64,000 bases of DNA from Spirochaetia bacterium (GCA_022482625.1 JAKVOU010000001.1:1102784-1166783); one strand, 5' to 3'. Positions 1 through 9,245 are shown, numbered from the stretch's first letter. The notes: generated by a model from the sequence alone, not told the origin. Made by a program: numbers and translations.

Positions 1-91
1 CCTGCGTAGGATCAGTCGCCTGCATGCCGAAGACTCCGACCAAAGAAAAGCCAAGTACGGTGTCTTCGTCACCGATGACAAAATACTGCAT
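1..91 (-). CDS. V-type ATP synthase subunit F, N-terminal part
   Basis: Only the first 30 codons lie in the window; the gene continues past base 1. The peptide starts MQYFVIGDEDTVLGF, the usual opening of the V/A-type ATPase F subunit (NtpG/AtpF), a small protein of the central stalk that connects the A3B3 head with the rotor. The ATG at 91 follows the K-subunit stop by five bases, so it is the next gene of the same minus-strand operon. Subunits E, A, B and D are expected beyond the window edge (inference from the order in other bacteria). Confidence 0.85.
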   Translation of the reverse strand, partial: MQYFVIGDEDTVLGFSLVGVFGMQATDPTQ

Positions 92-96
92 GGAAG

Positions 97-441
97 TTAT
101 ACGTGTCCCAGAATCATCAACGCAATGATGAAACCGAAGATGACAAGACCTTCGGCCAGTGCGATGAAGATCAAAGCCTGTGAGGCAATCTCAGGTTTCT
201 CGCTGATTGCACCCATAGCAGCTGCTCCGACATGTGCAATGGCAAAACCTGCAGCAATAGCGCCACAGCCGAATGAAATAGCTGCAGCCAGACAGACTAT
301 ACCGACACTGCTTGATGCAGCTGCGGTTGTAGTTCCAGCTGCAAACGCACCAGGGGCAAAGAGAAATCCTGATGCAATCAGCATAAGGAAAGTGGCAATG
401 AATGAAAGTGAAACTTTTCTCTTAAAAGCAATTTTGGTCAT
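97..441 (-). CDS. V-type ATP synthase subunit K (proteolipid)
   Basis: Membrane rotor subunit that carries the coupling ion. I chose the ATG at 441 because AGGAGGG lies just upstream; a longer reading from 459 starts inside that ribosome-binding site. The 114-residue product has a basic start and a first hydrophobic stretch ending in AFA-A, which looks like a cleavable signal peptide. A normal two-helix c-type hairpin follows: a Gly/Ala-rich helix, a polar loop with EKPE, and a second helix with the ion-binding glutamate in ALAEGLVIFG. The Gln and Ser ligands typical of sodium-binding c subunits are not obvious, so proton coupling is more likely, though this is only inferred. It lies between subunits I and F. 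Confidence 0.92.
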   Translation of the reverse strand: MTKIAFKRKVSLSFIATFLMLIASGFLFAPGAFAAGTTTAAASSSVGIVCLAAAISFGCGAIAAGFAIAHVGAAAMGAISEKPEIASQALIFIALAEGLVIFGFIIALMILGHV

Positions 442-461
442 GATTGACCCTCCTGTCATTA

Positions 462-2444
462 CTATGATCGATCCTTGGACCGCAAGCTAACCGGTGAGTA
501 TGCAATCCCAGTACCGTTGAAAAACTTAGTAAAGAATTCGTAGTAGTTGAGCCTCAAGGCTTGAATGCCTGTGCTCAGCCCCTCCAAAGCGATGACCAGC
601 GCATTGCCGGCCACCAATATGGCAATACCACCTATGGAATGAAGCCCTGGTATTTCTGCCAGGCTTTCAAAGGCACCCATCAGACTGACATGGGCAATAC
701 CTAGCCCTGCCACACGGAAAAACGAAAGGGTATTTGACAGATAGCCGGTAAATGTCTCCAGCAATTCGATGAGCCACATCATCAGGGCATTGGCAAGGAA
801 CGGCCCGAAGGGCTGTACTACCTTCCCAGCTTTCCTGTCAAGGATATATTCAAGAGGCCTTCTGGCCAACATACCCAAGGCTGCGGCAAGCAGAACCCAT
901 GCAATCCATGGATCTGATGGGAATGACTTGAAGCCACTGTAGGTATAACTGAAACCAATATAAAGCCCGACTATGTAGATAGCCACACCACTGAAGCCCT
1001 GACGGTCAAAGAAAAGTTTAATCCAATTCTTTTTCCTTATGAGATTGGTCCAGTTGATGCCTAATCCGACAAAAATGACAATAAGTCCATAGTAAATTGA
1101 AATTCCCAGGATATCATAGATATTCTGTACAGGTGTACCTGGCAAAGGATGTCCCATGACCACCGAATGGTAATTGAACCACAAGGCCGGGACCGGAAAT
1201 CCGAAATTCGATCCAAAAAGTATTCCTCCGATAATAGAAGCAATACCGACATATTCAATCAGCGTACATACGCTGCGGGGGATGATACCATCCTTCATCT
1301 CAGGATGCTTGCTGTAGAGACGTCCGGTCAGCCACCCGATCAGCAGTATGACTATGCCTTGCCCGATATCAGCAAACATCAACAGGAACATCGTCATGTA
1401 GGCTACAGCAACGAAAGGTGTCGGATTGACCGTGCCATATTCCGGTGTACCATAGTTCCTTACAATTCTCTCAAACGGCCGAAGGACTGCAGGGCTTTTC
1501 ATTGCAACAGGAACCGTTTCCCGAGGAACTTCATTCACTTCCGTCCAATCAATGATGCATTGTCCGTTGCTGGACGTCTCAATTGCAGCCTCAACCTTAT
1601 CTGCCAGGTATGAAGGGACCCAGCCGGAAAAAAGAGTCGTATTCTTGGTATAGGAAAAATAAGAACGGATCTGGTCACTCAACTCATGCAGACGAAGGTT
1701 GCACCACATGACTGTCAGTTCCTGCTCATGCTCTCCGATCTTATCTGCGACCTGCTGTTCCAGTTCCGTTTTCTTTGCAATGGCATCCTCAATACGCTTG
1801 TCCAGATTGGCTTTGACCCTCTCATCGCCTTCCTGCTGCACAATGCGGTCAGCAGATTCAGTCCAACCGAAGACTTCCATGGCATCTGAAACATTCTGCG
1901 CATCCCGGCGTAAAGTCATCGTGGCAATATGTCCATCCTTTTCACTGATGACTGCCCCATATTCGCCCAGTCGTTTCTTCAAGGCATCAAGATTGCCAGT
2001 AATGGTTCCGACTCTGATATCAACATAATCATTCTGCCCTTCCTGGAGGTACCTGCGCATTTCCGTAAGGCTCTGCTCAAGTTGGCTGTACGTTTTCTGT
2101 TGGTCTTTCAATGTACCAAGTGAACGGGAAAGCTTGTCAAGCTGGGCACGGTAGTCCTTCAGATCCAATGATGTCATTTCCTTGACATCCAATTGGGAAC
2201 TGCTCGGGACAGGCCGTCCTCCTTGCCTGAGCAGGTTGCCGATCCTGTGACGTGTATCAATGATACCAGCCTTGCTGACATTGGGATTCCTGTGAGAAAG
2301 CTTTGCCAGTTGACTGGGGGGAAGATTCTTTATCTGGACGAAATCCAAGGCACCCAGTTCCAACAGAGCCTTGATGACTTCGTCGCTACACTCTTCCAAA
2401 ACCACAGCCGTAATCATCCGCATATCTTCGGTAAAGAGACTCAT
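462..2444 (-). CDS. V-type ATP synthase subunit I (a-like stator)
   Basis: 660 residues, normal for bacterial subunit I. Roughly residues 1-340 are soluble and rich in charged heptads (coiled-coil stator arm that meets the peripheral stalks). The rest holds seven to eight membrane segments, starting near FVAVAYMTMFLLMFADIGQG. The segment SNTLSFFRVAGLGIAHVSL near residue 575 carries the conserved arginine expected to face the K-ring glutamate during ion transfer. Its ATG overlaps the stop of subunit C in an ATGA junction, so the two are translationally coupled. Direction of work (ATP synthesis or ion pumping) cannot be read from the sequence; in a fermenter, hydrolysis-driven pumping is likely. 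Confidence 0.95.
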   Translation of the reverse strand: MSLFTEDMRMITAVVLEECSDEVIKALLELGALDFVQIKNLPPSQLAKLSHRNPNVSKAGIIDTRHRIGNLLRQGGRPVPSSSQLDVKEMTSLDLKDYRAQLDKLSRSLGTLKDQQKTYSQLEQSLTEMRRYLQEGQNDYVDIRVGTITGNLDALKKRLGEYGAVISEKDGHIATMTLRRDAQNVSDAMEVFGWTESADRIVQQEGDERVKANLDKRIEDAIAKKTELEQQVADKIGEHEQELTVMWCNLRLHELSDQIRSYFSYTKNTTLFSGWVPSYLADKVEAAIETSSNGQCIIDWTEVNEVPRETVPVAMKSPAVLRPFERIVRNYGTPEYGTVNPTPFVAVAYMTMFLLMFADIGQGIVILLIGWLTGRLYSKHPEMKDGIIPRSVCTLIEYVGIASIIGGILFGSNFGFPVPALWFNYHSVVMGHPLPGTPVQNIYDILGISIYYGLIVIFVGLGINWTNLIRKKNWIKLFFDRQGFSGVAIYIVGLYIGFSYTYSGFKSFPSDPWIAWVLLAAALGMLARRPLEYILDRKAGKVVQPFGPFLANALMMWLIELLETFTGYLSNTLSFFRVAGLGIAHVSLMGAFESLAEIPGLHSIGGIAILVAGNALVIALEGLSTGIQALRLNYYEFFTKFFNGTGIAYSPVSLRSKDRS

Positions 2445-3529
2445 GATGCATTCCCCTTGTTGCCATCATCGGCAATGCCATAGTATTTTGCACCCAAAAT
2501 GCCACAGACCATACTGTATTGTGCTTCCTTGAAGTAAAAATAGGCCAGTGCAACCCCAATGGTAAAAGGATTGCCTTCCAGGCATCTGATAGCCAAGGCT
2601 TTCCTCCTTTCTACAAGAAAATGCTCTACCATCCGTGTCTGCTCAATCAAAGGAACAAGCTTGTTGTCGACGACACCTTTTTCCTGGACAGTCTTTGCCA
2701 AATCAGGATAACGTCCCTGCAACAGAGCCTGGGCATCCCGTGCATCTTTCTTTTGATCTATATAGTTCTGCACACCCTTATCTCTGTAAACCGTGCCATA
2801 AGGATAAAGCAAACTACGCAATTTTTCAGCTTCCATCTGATGAAACCAACCATATCGGACAAGCATCAGCAAATTCTTCAAATCCACTTCCATATTGAAC
2901 AATTGCACGGCAACGGTCTTGTCATTACCATCAAGGGCCTTGTCAGCTTTATTCATCTGGGCATACCATCCCCTGTCAAGAGCTGATTCCAAATCAAACA
3001 GGCCATCCCGTTCAATGATATCGAAATCATATTCCTTGAAAATAGGTTCATACCATGTATGTGCAACGCTTGCGACAATCTGGTCATAAGTCATTGCATT
3101 GACAATTCCCAGCAGGTTTATGTCATTGACGAATTTTTCCTTGATGAGATATGAGGTCCTGTATGTAATAGGACGATGGTGTACCGCCGATGAATACCAC
3201 AACCTCATGGCATTCTTTATATTATCCAATTCCAGACGGGATATCATACAGAGAACTACATCCCTTGGCTTGTCACTTACTTGCCTACCGATATCCCTAT
3301 AGTCTGCTACCAGTTGCTTGGCAAGTGCCAATTCAACCATCTGGAGATCTCCGGTTTTATCATATGCAGTAGCAGCTTCATCATAGCCATGGTCCTTGAG
3401 TACGCCTATTGCTTCCACCAATCCACCAGCCTTCTGCAGGTCACTTTCCAGACTACTCTGCCTGATAACACCAATACGTGCCCGAAGTTTTGCGTTGATA
3501 TAACTATAGTTGTTTATTGCACTCTTCAT
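2441..3529 (-). CDS. V-type ATP synthase subunit C (d-like)
   Basis: 362-residue soluble, mostly helical protein of the NtpC/AtpC family, which forms the funnel-shaped adaptor between central stalk and K ring. The opening NNYSYINAKLRARIG and the repeated helical modules with aromatic-rich segments are typical, and length matches the family. It starts eight bases after the stop of the stalk subunit gene and ends in an ATGA overlap with subunit I. The order stalk, C, I, K, F differs from the well-known enterococcal ntpFIKECGABD order, in which I and K come before C. No frameshift or missing part is seen. Confidence 0.9.
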   Translation of the reverse strand: MKSAINNYSYINAKLRARIGVIRQSSLESDLQKAGGLVEAIGVLKDHGYDEAATAYDKTGDLQMVELALAKQLVADYRDIGRQVSDKPRDVVLCMISRLELDNIKNAMRLWYSSAVHHRPITYRTSYLIKEKFVNDINLLGIVNAMTYDQIVASVAHTWYEPIFKEYDFDIIERDGLFDLESALDRGWYAQMNKADKALDGNDKTVAVQLFNMEVDLKNLLMLVRYGWFHQMEAEKLRSLLYPYGTVYRDKGVQNYIDQKKDARDAQALLQGRYPDLAKTVQEKGVVDNKLVPLIEQTRMVEHFLVERRKALAIRCLEGNPFTIGVALAYFYFKEAQYSMVCGILGAKYYGIADDGNKGNAS

Positions 3530-3537
3530 ACCTTGTC

Positions 3538-3849
3538 CTAGTACACTGATGAATTGCAGATTTTATCTGCCAGTTCACCAGAAAGCTTGTTGATCAAATC
3601 AGGTTCATCTACAATCTGCTTTTCCAGCTCTTTCTGATAAGCCGCAAGTTTCTCTGCATTGTCGTTCATCAAGATCTTAAGTGCTGCCTGGTTCTTCTCC
3701 CTTTCTTTTTTCAATGCGTCCTTGACCAATGCGGCAGCCTTAGCTTCTGCATCACTGACTATGCCACTGGCTTTCTTCTGTGCATCGTCGACAATTTTGT
3801 CTGCGTCGTCTTCAACCGAAAGGATCTCATTGATGATTTCACTTTGCAT
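3538..3849 (-). CDS. V-type ATPase peripheral stalk subunit (G/H-like)
   Basis: A 103-residue protein that is almost entirely charged alpha helix with Ala/Lys/Glu heptads (KKASGIVSDAEAKAAALVKD), as expected of the G/H (NtpF/AhaH) subunit that pairs with subunit E in the peripheral stalk. It is first in the operon, directly behind a strong promoter at 3870-3898, with the ribosome-binding site AAGGAG before the ATG. It is too short to be subunit E alone (about 190-200 residues). Low-complexity helices make family assignment by eye less certain, but the position upstream of C and I supports the call. Confidence 0.78.
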   Translation of the reverse strand: MQSEIINEILSVEDDADKIVDDAQKKASGIVSDAEAKAAALVKDALKKEREKNQAALKILMNDNAEKLAAYQKELEKQIVDEPDLINKLSGELADKICNSSVY

Positions 3850-3869
3850 GGAAAACTCCTTACTGTCAA

Positions 3870-3898
3870 ATTATTCTGCTTTAACCGTTTTATGTCAA
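3870..3898 (-). promoter_or_regulatory. Sigma-70-type promoter of the V-ATPase operon
   Basis: On the minus strand a perfect -35 TTGACA (3898-3893) is separated by 17 bases from AATAAT (3875-3870). The start codon of the stalk subunit is 21 bases further on. This is the only good promoter upstream of the operon in the window. Confidence 0.75.
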
Positions 3899-4012
3899 CA
3901 AATGTCACTCAAAACTTCTTACAACGACTTGTCCTGTATCATGGCAACTGCCCAAATGACCCTACATACATTATCTGTTTTTTTTAACAAATTCCTCCGT
4001 CTGCACATCAGC

Positions 4013-7000
4013 TCAGAACTTGCTCAGATCCAAATATTCGGGTACTGGCCCGAGATCACTTTCTGAAGCAGTCCCAGTCTCACTGGCAGCCGAAGCCCCC
4101 GATTGTCCTGCAGGATAAAGGAAATCCAAAAATGCCTGTTCGGTAGTTCTCTTGACTTCCTTAAGGACAAATGCCTTTTTGTAATCACTCACGGCAATAT
4201 CACCGAATACCTTCAGATTGGCATTCTGAGTAGACAAATCCGAGGTCGTAACCATAGTATCAAGTGCGAGCAGATCCTTGCCTGTATCTTTGGGAATACT
4301 GAAAGATTCAAGTTCTATGACGGAATTGTCGTCAGGTTTCTTTTCCCTTACGGAGAAGCATACTGCATACCAACCATCCGTACCCTTTGCATCAAACATG
4401 TAGTCACCCACAGGTACGTCAGTAAGCATATATCTCCCATTGTCATCAGTAAAGAGATAGAGTTTCGCATCCTTGGTCATTGTCTTTTTACCGTCATCTC
4501 CGGTCTTGGCAAAGTAAACAGGAGCAGAATATTGCTTCAGTGGAGTTCCGTCACTGTTATTCAGCACGCCGCTGACGGTAAAGGAAACAGGAAGTGAAAG
4601 TTCAATATAATAACTTTCCCTCAGTTTCGGTTCAAGCTTATAAGCAAAAGTCCCACTACCGGTCATCAGCGAATCAGCATTTGCATAGATAATCAGATTA
4701 TTAGCCGTATTTGCAGTAAGCGAAGTATAGGCAGAACGTCCAAGCAACGATGCCAGCTGCGCAGGAGAGGCCGTATTTGTCTTTCCCACAGAAACAGAAT
4801 GTCCTGCAAGTTTCCCAGCAGGCTTTATCAACAAGAAATTGGAAGCTCCCGTCCTATTGATGGCAAAATGAGGACCAGCAACCAAGATAGCCGTACCGAG
4901 GGAAAGACTGGTTGCATGTGTACCGAAACTGTCACTCATGCTGTCTTTCAAAGCCAAGGAATAGAAATCACTTATATGTGACCAGGAAAGGCTCAGCGTC
5001 GGTGCAGTAGAATCAGCATCAAGCAATTGCAGGCCACCCAAGCTCATCTGGACGGAATCCTCTGTACGCGGAGTCCAGTTCACGGAAACAGCAGCGTCTC
5101 CACTTGAATTGTAACTGGCACTTGAAGACATCTTGTCACCGTATGACATTGACACACCGACCTGGAAGCTGATATCAGGAGACGACAGTTCAGGGGTCGA
5201 GGCTGACACTACCATTGAACCGACCAGGTCAAGGCCTGTCTGAGGAGTATACGAAACGTTCATGTTTCCTGTCCATGAAAACACGTCCGATTCATACGTA
5301 AAGGAAGCTGAGGTCGAAATCGGAGGGATGTTTCCATAGTCAAGGGTATAACTGAGGCTGCCATAATAGCTGACCGGGCTATAGACCTCCATGGTATCAA
5401 GATCATATATCGGCAACGTGACCTGCGCCGAAGCCAAGAGATTGCCGATCGGAGTCACGAACGTATGATTCAGATGCTGTTCGAATGTAGGAGTATAGCC
5501 ATCCAGGATTTTCACTATCGTCGACCCCTGAAAAGAACCCGCGTAAGTAGCCAACAATTCAGAAAGATTTACCTGCATGATCCCGGACTTGAAAGCAAAC
5601 GACGTATTAAGCGTAAACCAATGTGTCAATCCTGCATTGAGATAGAATCTTGCCTGGAAATCATCAGGATGGTATTCATACCATGTGCCGTCAAGATAGG
5701 GCAACTTAAGCAAAGAATCCGTACTGCTGGTTACCTCTGTCTTGTCTATTGCGGCACTGAATCCATATAGATAATCACCCCTTCCCAACAACCTTGTATC
5801 ATACGGGATGGTATATTCGTCATATGTAGTCTCAAAGCTGTCATCGAGAGGTTCAAAAGTAAACTTGACATAGTTGTTGCCTGTAATGAGCGGCAGATCA
5901 ATGAACTTGTACTCGCCTTTCTTCTTTACGGCCGAATAGACCTTTTTGCCATTGATTGTCACAGTCACTTTAGCATCATGCTTGAGAACAAAATCTTTTA
6001 CGAATTGAGGCCCGAGGTCCCTTTCCTTACCATAGGAATAGGATTTCTCCACAGAGAAACCGATAGGAGTACCTGTTGTGGAAAGATAACCGCCTGTCTG
6101 TCCGAATGTAACCCGCAGAGATTTGTCCGGTATGTCGAAATATCCGACCCAATCACTGACCGATGCAGAGAAGGGACCTGAATCTTCCGAAAAGAATGTA
6201 TAGACGAACTGATTGGAAAGATCAAAGGCAATACCCTTTATGCCGATTGCATGATGTACGTTCAGGTTTATATCCCATGGAGAATCAGCAAAGAGAGGCG
6301 AATCTTCGCTGATGTCCCTATATGTACTCAGATACAGGTTCATGGAATCACTGAAAGGCTCCGGTTTAAGTACCTTTGCATCATAGATACCAAAGGAATC
6401 GTTCCTAGTAAGCATATTGGATCTATTGGTAAGCGAGATTATCTGCAAAGGCATATCAGCAACATCAAAAGTCAAATGCACGGTAAACTGTATGACATCT
6501 ATCTTCGCCTTGACACCGAGACCGGCAAGGCCGTCGACAGTAAAATAGGCATTGTCAAAAGCTGAAAGCCTCGCTGCGGCTTCGTCTGTTATCTTCCCAG
6601 AAATCAAGGCAAGCATGCCCTTTTTGTTTATGGATGCAACTGAATCAGCAACCTTTACTTCGACATCTCCGACATTCAGGTCGTTTACATAGAGAGCCAT
6701 GTAATAGGTACCATCATCAATCAGCGGAGAGGTATCCTGACCTGCAACATAAAAATCATCAAAGAAACTGGCATCACGTTCAAACAAGCTGTTACGTACA
6801 GGATGCAACCTGTCGTATTCGGCTTGACTCTGTACACCAGCCTCCAACATGGTAGGAACATCAGGTATCCCAGAAGGTGCAGTATCACCGAAACTGAAAT
6901 CAAAATCTGTATCCGATGACGGTGAAGCAGGAAAATTTCCTTCGACAGTTTTCTGTGAAGAAACTGCAGGTAATTCTTCCTGCACAACAGGTTCAGGTTC

Positions 7001-7306
7001 TTTTATCTTCTGTTCCGGAGGCATCTCTGGCACCACAACAGTCTTGGCAACAACCTGTTCTACAGTATTATCGGATCGGCTGAACTCAACCAATGGCAAT
7101 GAAGATGGCCGCAACCTGTCATCAATATTTACATGACCATCAGTTCCAAAAGAACGTGATTCTGTAGGAAAAATAGGTTTTTCTGAAGGCGAAGCAATCG
7201 GTAGATACTTACTATATTGAACAGAAAGTACACCCATGGCTGTCAATAAACAAACAAGGAATATAGTTCTCCCGACGTGTCGTTTTTTGAATCGTCTCTT
7301 GGGCAT
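4013..7306 (-). CDS. Outer-membrane usher-like protein
   Basis: 1097 residues. Residues 15-33 form one hydrophobic segment after a very basic start (signal peptide or anchor). About residues 60-150 are low complexity and rich in Pro, Glu and Val. Residues 200-292 resemble the periplasmic N-terminal domain of FimD/PapC ushers (YVNDLNVGDVEV then VDVIQFTVHLTFDVAD). Residues 445-475 resemble the usher plug region (INGKKVYSAVKKKGEYKF, then DLPL). A long run of short amphipathic strands follows, as in a beta barrel. Residues 915-987 form a carboxypeptidase-regulatory-like beta domain (SDGTPLKQYSAPVYF, DNGRYMLTDVPVGDY). It lies 31 bases behind a PapD-like chaperone gene. No pilin gene is seen nearby. 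The N-terminal linker is unusual for ushers. FimD family membership is inferred; the exact substrate is unknown. Confidence 0.7.
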   Translation of the reverse strand: MPKRRFKKRHVGRTIFLVCLLTAMGVLSVQYSKYLPIASPSEKPIFPTESRSFGTDGHVNIDDRLRPSSLPLVEFSRSDNTVEQVVAKTVVVPEMPPEQKIKEPEPVVQEELPAVSSQKTVEGNFPASPSSDTDFDFSFGDTAPSGIPDVPTMLEAGVQSQAEYDRLHPVRNSLFERDASFFDDFYVAGQDTSPLIDDGTYYMALYVNDLNVGDVEVKVADSVASINKKGMLALISGKITDEAAARLSAFDNAYFTVDGLAGLGVKAKIDVIQFTVHLTFDVADMPLQIISLTNRSNMLTRNDSFGIYDAKVLKPEPFSDSMNLYLSTYRDISEDSPLFADSPWDINLNVHHAIGIKGIAFDLSNQFVYTFFSEDSGPFSASVSDWVGYFDIPDKSLRVTFGQTGGYLSTTGTPIGFSVEKSYSYGKERDLGPQFVKDFVLKHDAKVTVTINGKKVYSAVKKKGEYKFIDLPLITGNNYVKFTFEPLDDSFETTYDEYTIPYDTRLLGRGDYLYGFSAAIDKTEVTSSTDSLLKLPYLDGTWYEYHPDDFQARFYLNAGLTHWFTLNTSFAFKSGIMQVNLSELLATYAGSFQGSTIVKILDGYTPTFEQHLNHTFVTPIGNLLASAQVTLPIYDLDTMEVYSPVSYYGSLSYTLDYGNIPPISTSASFTYESDVFSWTGNMNVSYTPQTGLDLVGSMVVSASTPELSSPDISFQVGVSMSYGDKMSSSASYNSSGDAAVSVNWTPRTEDSVQMSLGGLQLLDADSTAPTLSLSWSHISDFYSLALKDSMSDSFGTHATSLSLGTAILVAGPHFAINRTGASNFLLIKPAGKLAGHSVSVGKTNTASPAQLASLLGRSAYTSLTANTANNLIIYANADSLMTGSGTFAYKLEPKLRESYYIELSLPVSFTVSGVLNNSDGTPLKQYSAPVYFAKTGDDGKKTMTKDAKLYLFTDDNGRYMLTDVPVGDYMFDAKGTDGWYAVCFSVREKKPDDNSVIELESFSIPKDTGKDLLALDTMVTTSDLSTQNANLKVFGDIAVSDYKKAFVLKEVKRTTEQAFLDFLYPAGQSGASAASETGTASESDLGPVPEYLDLSKF

Positions 7307-7337
7307 GCTCCATGTACTACCTTATATCTGCGACCAA

Positions 7338-8135
7338 TCAGTCTTCGCCATACTTGATATTCGAAAACTTATATGTTGTACCGGAGTCCCTAGACAAAAC
7401 AATCGGCCAAGGTATCTGCAACGTAACAGTTTCTCCTGCAAGTATGTTAGAACCTGAAAGTCCCGCAGTCGCCTCATCTCCGGACAACAAGACCTTATTG
7501 CCCTTGCTATCCATAACTGCAAAAGTCGGATTAATCATTTTTTGATGCACGGTACCAAGGTTGGAAATCGTAATTGCCATGGTATTCTCAAGATGTTGAG
7601 AGGCCTTTCCATCTTTATCAGTAACTGTCACTTCTTTTGTAGACGGAGCTACTTTTCGCAAAGCAATACGTTCAATTTTCTGAGAGGGCTCGACATAAGC
7701 ACTTGTTGAAAAGATATAAAGGAAATTGAACATACTCTGGTTATCAGCTGCCTTACCTTTTGAATATAATATCTGTTCCGCCTTGATCCTGAATGACAAC
7801 TCTCTTGTTACCGTAGATGTACCACGATACTGGACTCTGACCACTTGGGATGTCTGTGGAGGAATCAGACACTTGTTAGGAGTAATGGAAAAATAGGCAT
7901 CAGCCGGAGCATTGACTTCTTCTCCGTTGATATTATGGGAACGAGTCAATGCTGAAATCTGAACAGCTATCGTATCCTCACTGTCATTGACGATGGTATA
8001 TGTCTTTGTGTTTCCTGCCCCCGTAGGCGAAAAAGTCTGTTCCATCGGAGAAAACTGAAACGCGGACAACATCACGCTTGAAACCAATGCCACGACTATC
8101 GTAGACACCAACCTTCTTACTATTCTTCTATCCAT
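7338..8135 (-). CDS. PapD-like periplasmic chaperone
   Basis: About 265 residues. I prefer the ATG at 8135 (MDRRIVRR, with GGATGGA upstream); ATG 8147 and TTG 8174 are in frame but have weaker sites. A basic n-region and hydrophobic core (LVSTIVVALVSSVMLSA) form a signal peptide. The mature part has two immunoglobulin-like halves. The first (TKTYTIVNDSEDTIAVQISA; TPNKCLIPPQTSQVVRVQYRG) matches the strand order and the PxxSQxVRV stretch of pilus chaperones. The second contains a typical strand pair around ISNLGTVHQKM. Chaperone-usher partners are normally encoded together, as here. In Gram-negative bacteria such chaperones donate a strand to unfolded pilins, but no pilin is encoded next door. 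Confidence 0.78.
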   Translation of the reverse strand: MDRRIVRRLVSTIVVALVSSVMLSAFQFSPMEQTFSPTGAGNTKTYTIVNDSEDTIAVQISALTRSHNINGEEVNAPADAYFSITPNKCLIPPQTSQVVRVQYRGTSTVTRELSFRIKAEQILYSKGKAADNQSMFNFLYIFSTSAYVEPSQKIERIALRKVAPSTKEVTVTDKDGKASQHLENTMAITISNLGTVHQKMINPTFAVMDSKGNKVLLSGDEATAGLSGSNILAGETVTLQIPWPIVLSRDSGTTYKFSNIKYGED

Positions 8136-8385
8136 TGAATTTTCCATCCGTTTTTCTTTTATTCTAGTGGACAACCCGGTTTTTTACAAGAAAAATACCT
8201 GACATTCAGAATCCTAGGCACATAAATCATCTTGTAACTTATGACATATTTTATGCTTATTAAGAATATTATTCAAGTAAAAATAGTAAAAAAAGTTAAA
8301 AATCCTTTTTCCAATATTAAATTATTGGATTTTGCCCAAGAAAATAATATGCAACTGATGTCAAATCATATGTTTGGTCAAGTAA

Positions 8386-8982
8386 CTATGCTTCACGCTT
8401 CGATTGGTAATGCCTATTGGATTGGAGTATTCCTTCCAGCCCTAAGACCTCCCTTCTCAAGGATTCACCGAGAAGCAATGCAATCTTATCTTTCGGCAGA
8501 CTGGTATCGACCGTCATACCACAGCGAATCCATTCCAGGACATAACCGACATAAGCATGTTTATAGAATTGCACGACTCTTTCAACAACCGTAGCATCTA
8601 TATCCCTTGCGTAACCTTGAAGAACGATATATCGCCTTAATATATCACTGGTCTTGTCCAGCAAGAAACGTTGTAACACATCCCTACTGAGACTGTAGTA
8701 GACATTCTGGATAGTCTTGCTGTTCTTGCTCATATAGGTTTCAAATACTAAAAAAATCTGGACGATATCAGCTTGGTCCTGTACTGATGCCAAAAGCTGT
8801 TCACTTTCATTATTGAGCATCCAATAGACCAGTTCATACATATCGTTGAAATGGTAGTAGAATGTCTGCCGATTGATTCCACAAGCCTTGGCGAGTGCGG
8901 TCACCTTGATCTTGTCCAGATACTCATTTTCCATCAGATTTACCAACGTATTCGCCAATAATTCCTTTGTTTTAGTACCCAT
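8386..8982 (-). CDS. TetR/AcrR-family regulator
   Basis: 198 residues. The first 55 hold the helix-turn-helix: KIKVTALAKACGINRQTF followed by YYHFNDMYELVYWM, the TetR recognition helix signature. The rest is an all-helical ligand/dimer domain without a recognisable ligand motif. AGGGGGAAA precedes the ATG, so this one has a normal leader. The recognition region is close to that of the second regulator at 18446-18997 (NRKTFYYHFADKYELLNWI). About 250 bases separate its end from the chaperone start, so it may or may not share a transcript with chaperone and usher. On the other side is tRNA-Pro, and beyond the island gldA. Its target is unknown. Confidence 0.88.
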   Translation of the reverse strand: MGTKTKELLANTLVNLMENEYLDKIKVTALAKACGINRQTFYYHFNDMYELVYWMLNNESEQLLASVQDQADIVQIFLVFETYMSKNSKTIQNVYYSLSRDVLQRFLLDKTSDILRRYIVLQGYARDIDATVVERVVQFYKHAYVGYVLEWIRCGMTVDTSLPKDKIALLLGESLRREVLGLEGILQSNRHYQSKREA

Positions 8983-9154
8983 AGTTTAGTTTCCCCCTAA
9001 GTCCTATAGTTGTTTGCTAACGGTAAGTATGGTAACACACAGATATCAGTATTGCAAGCTTACTTAGTAAAACCTTGCCTGCAAATTCGAACCGGACATT
9101 TTGTTTTGCCCGTTGACAAAAATCTCTGATTATGGTACTTCTCCATGAGTCGGA

Positions 9155-9228
9155 CGGGCTGTAGCGCAGGGGTTTAGCGTACAAGTCTGGGGGACTTGGG
9201 GTCGGCGGTTCAAATCCGCCCAGCCCGA
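9155..9228 (+). tRNA. tRNA-Pro (anticodon GGG)
   Basis: Full cloverleaf: acceptor CGGGCTG/CAGCCCG with discriminator A, D-arm GCGC/GCGT, anticodon stem CAAGT/ACTTG with loop CTGGGGG giving anticodon GGG, T-arm GGCGG/CCGCC with loop TTCAAAT. CCA is not encoded. The last 17 bases form part of a 34-bp repeat that recurs at 15020, marking an integration site. Confidence 0.95.
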
Positions 9229-9245
9229 CTTTGGTAGCCTTTTCA
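9212..9245 (+). repeat. Left attachment-like direct repeat (tRNA-Pro 3' end)
   Basis: 34 bases identical to 15020-15053. The copy starts in the T-loop of tRNA-Pro and runs through the 3' end into the terminator stem. Flanking bases differ on both sides (C before this copy, G before the other), so 34 is the full repeat. Such a repeat at a tRNA 3' end is the classic signature of tyrosine-recombinase integration. Confidence 0.88.

Noticed and set aside
97-441. Sodium-type ion specificity of the V-ATPase
   Set aside because: The usual Gln and Ser/Thr ligands could not be placed around the glutamate; specificity left open, with protons slightly preferred.
8241-8594. 117-codon open frame on the plus strand
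   Set aside because: Its second half is antisense to the TetR gene and its first half is A+T-rich intergenic DNA without a ribosome-binding site.
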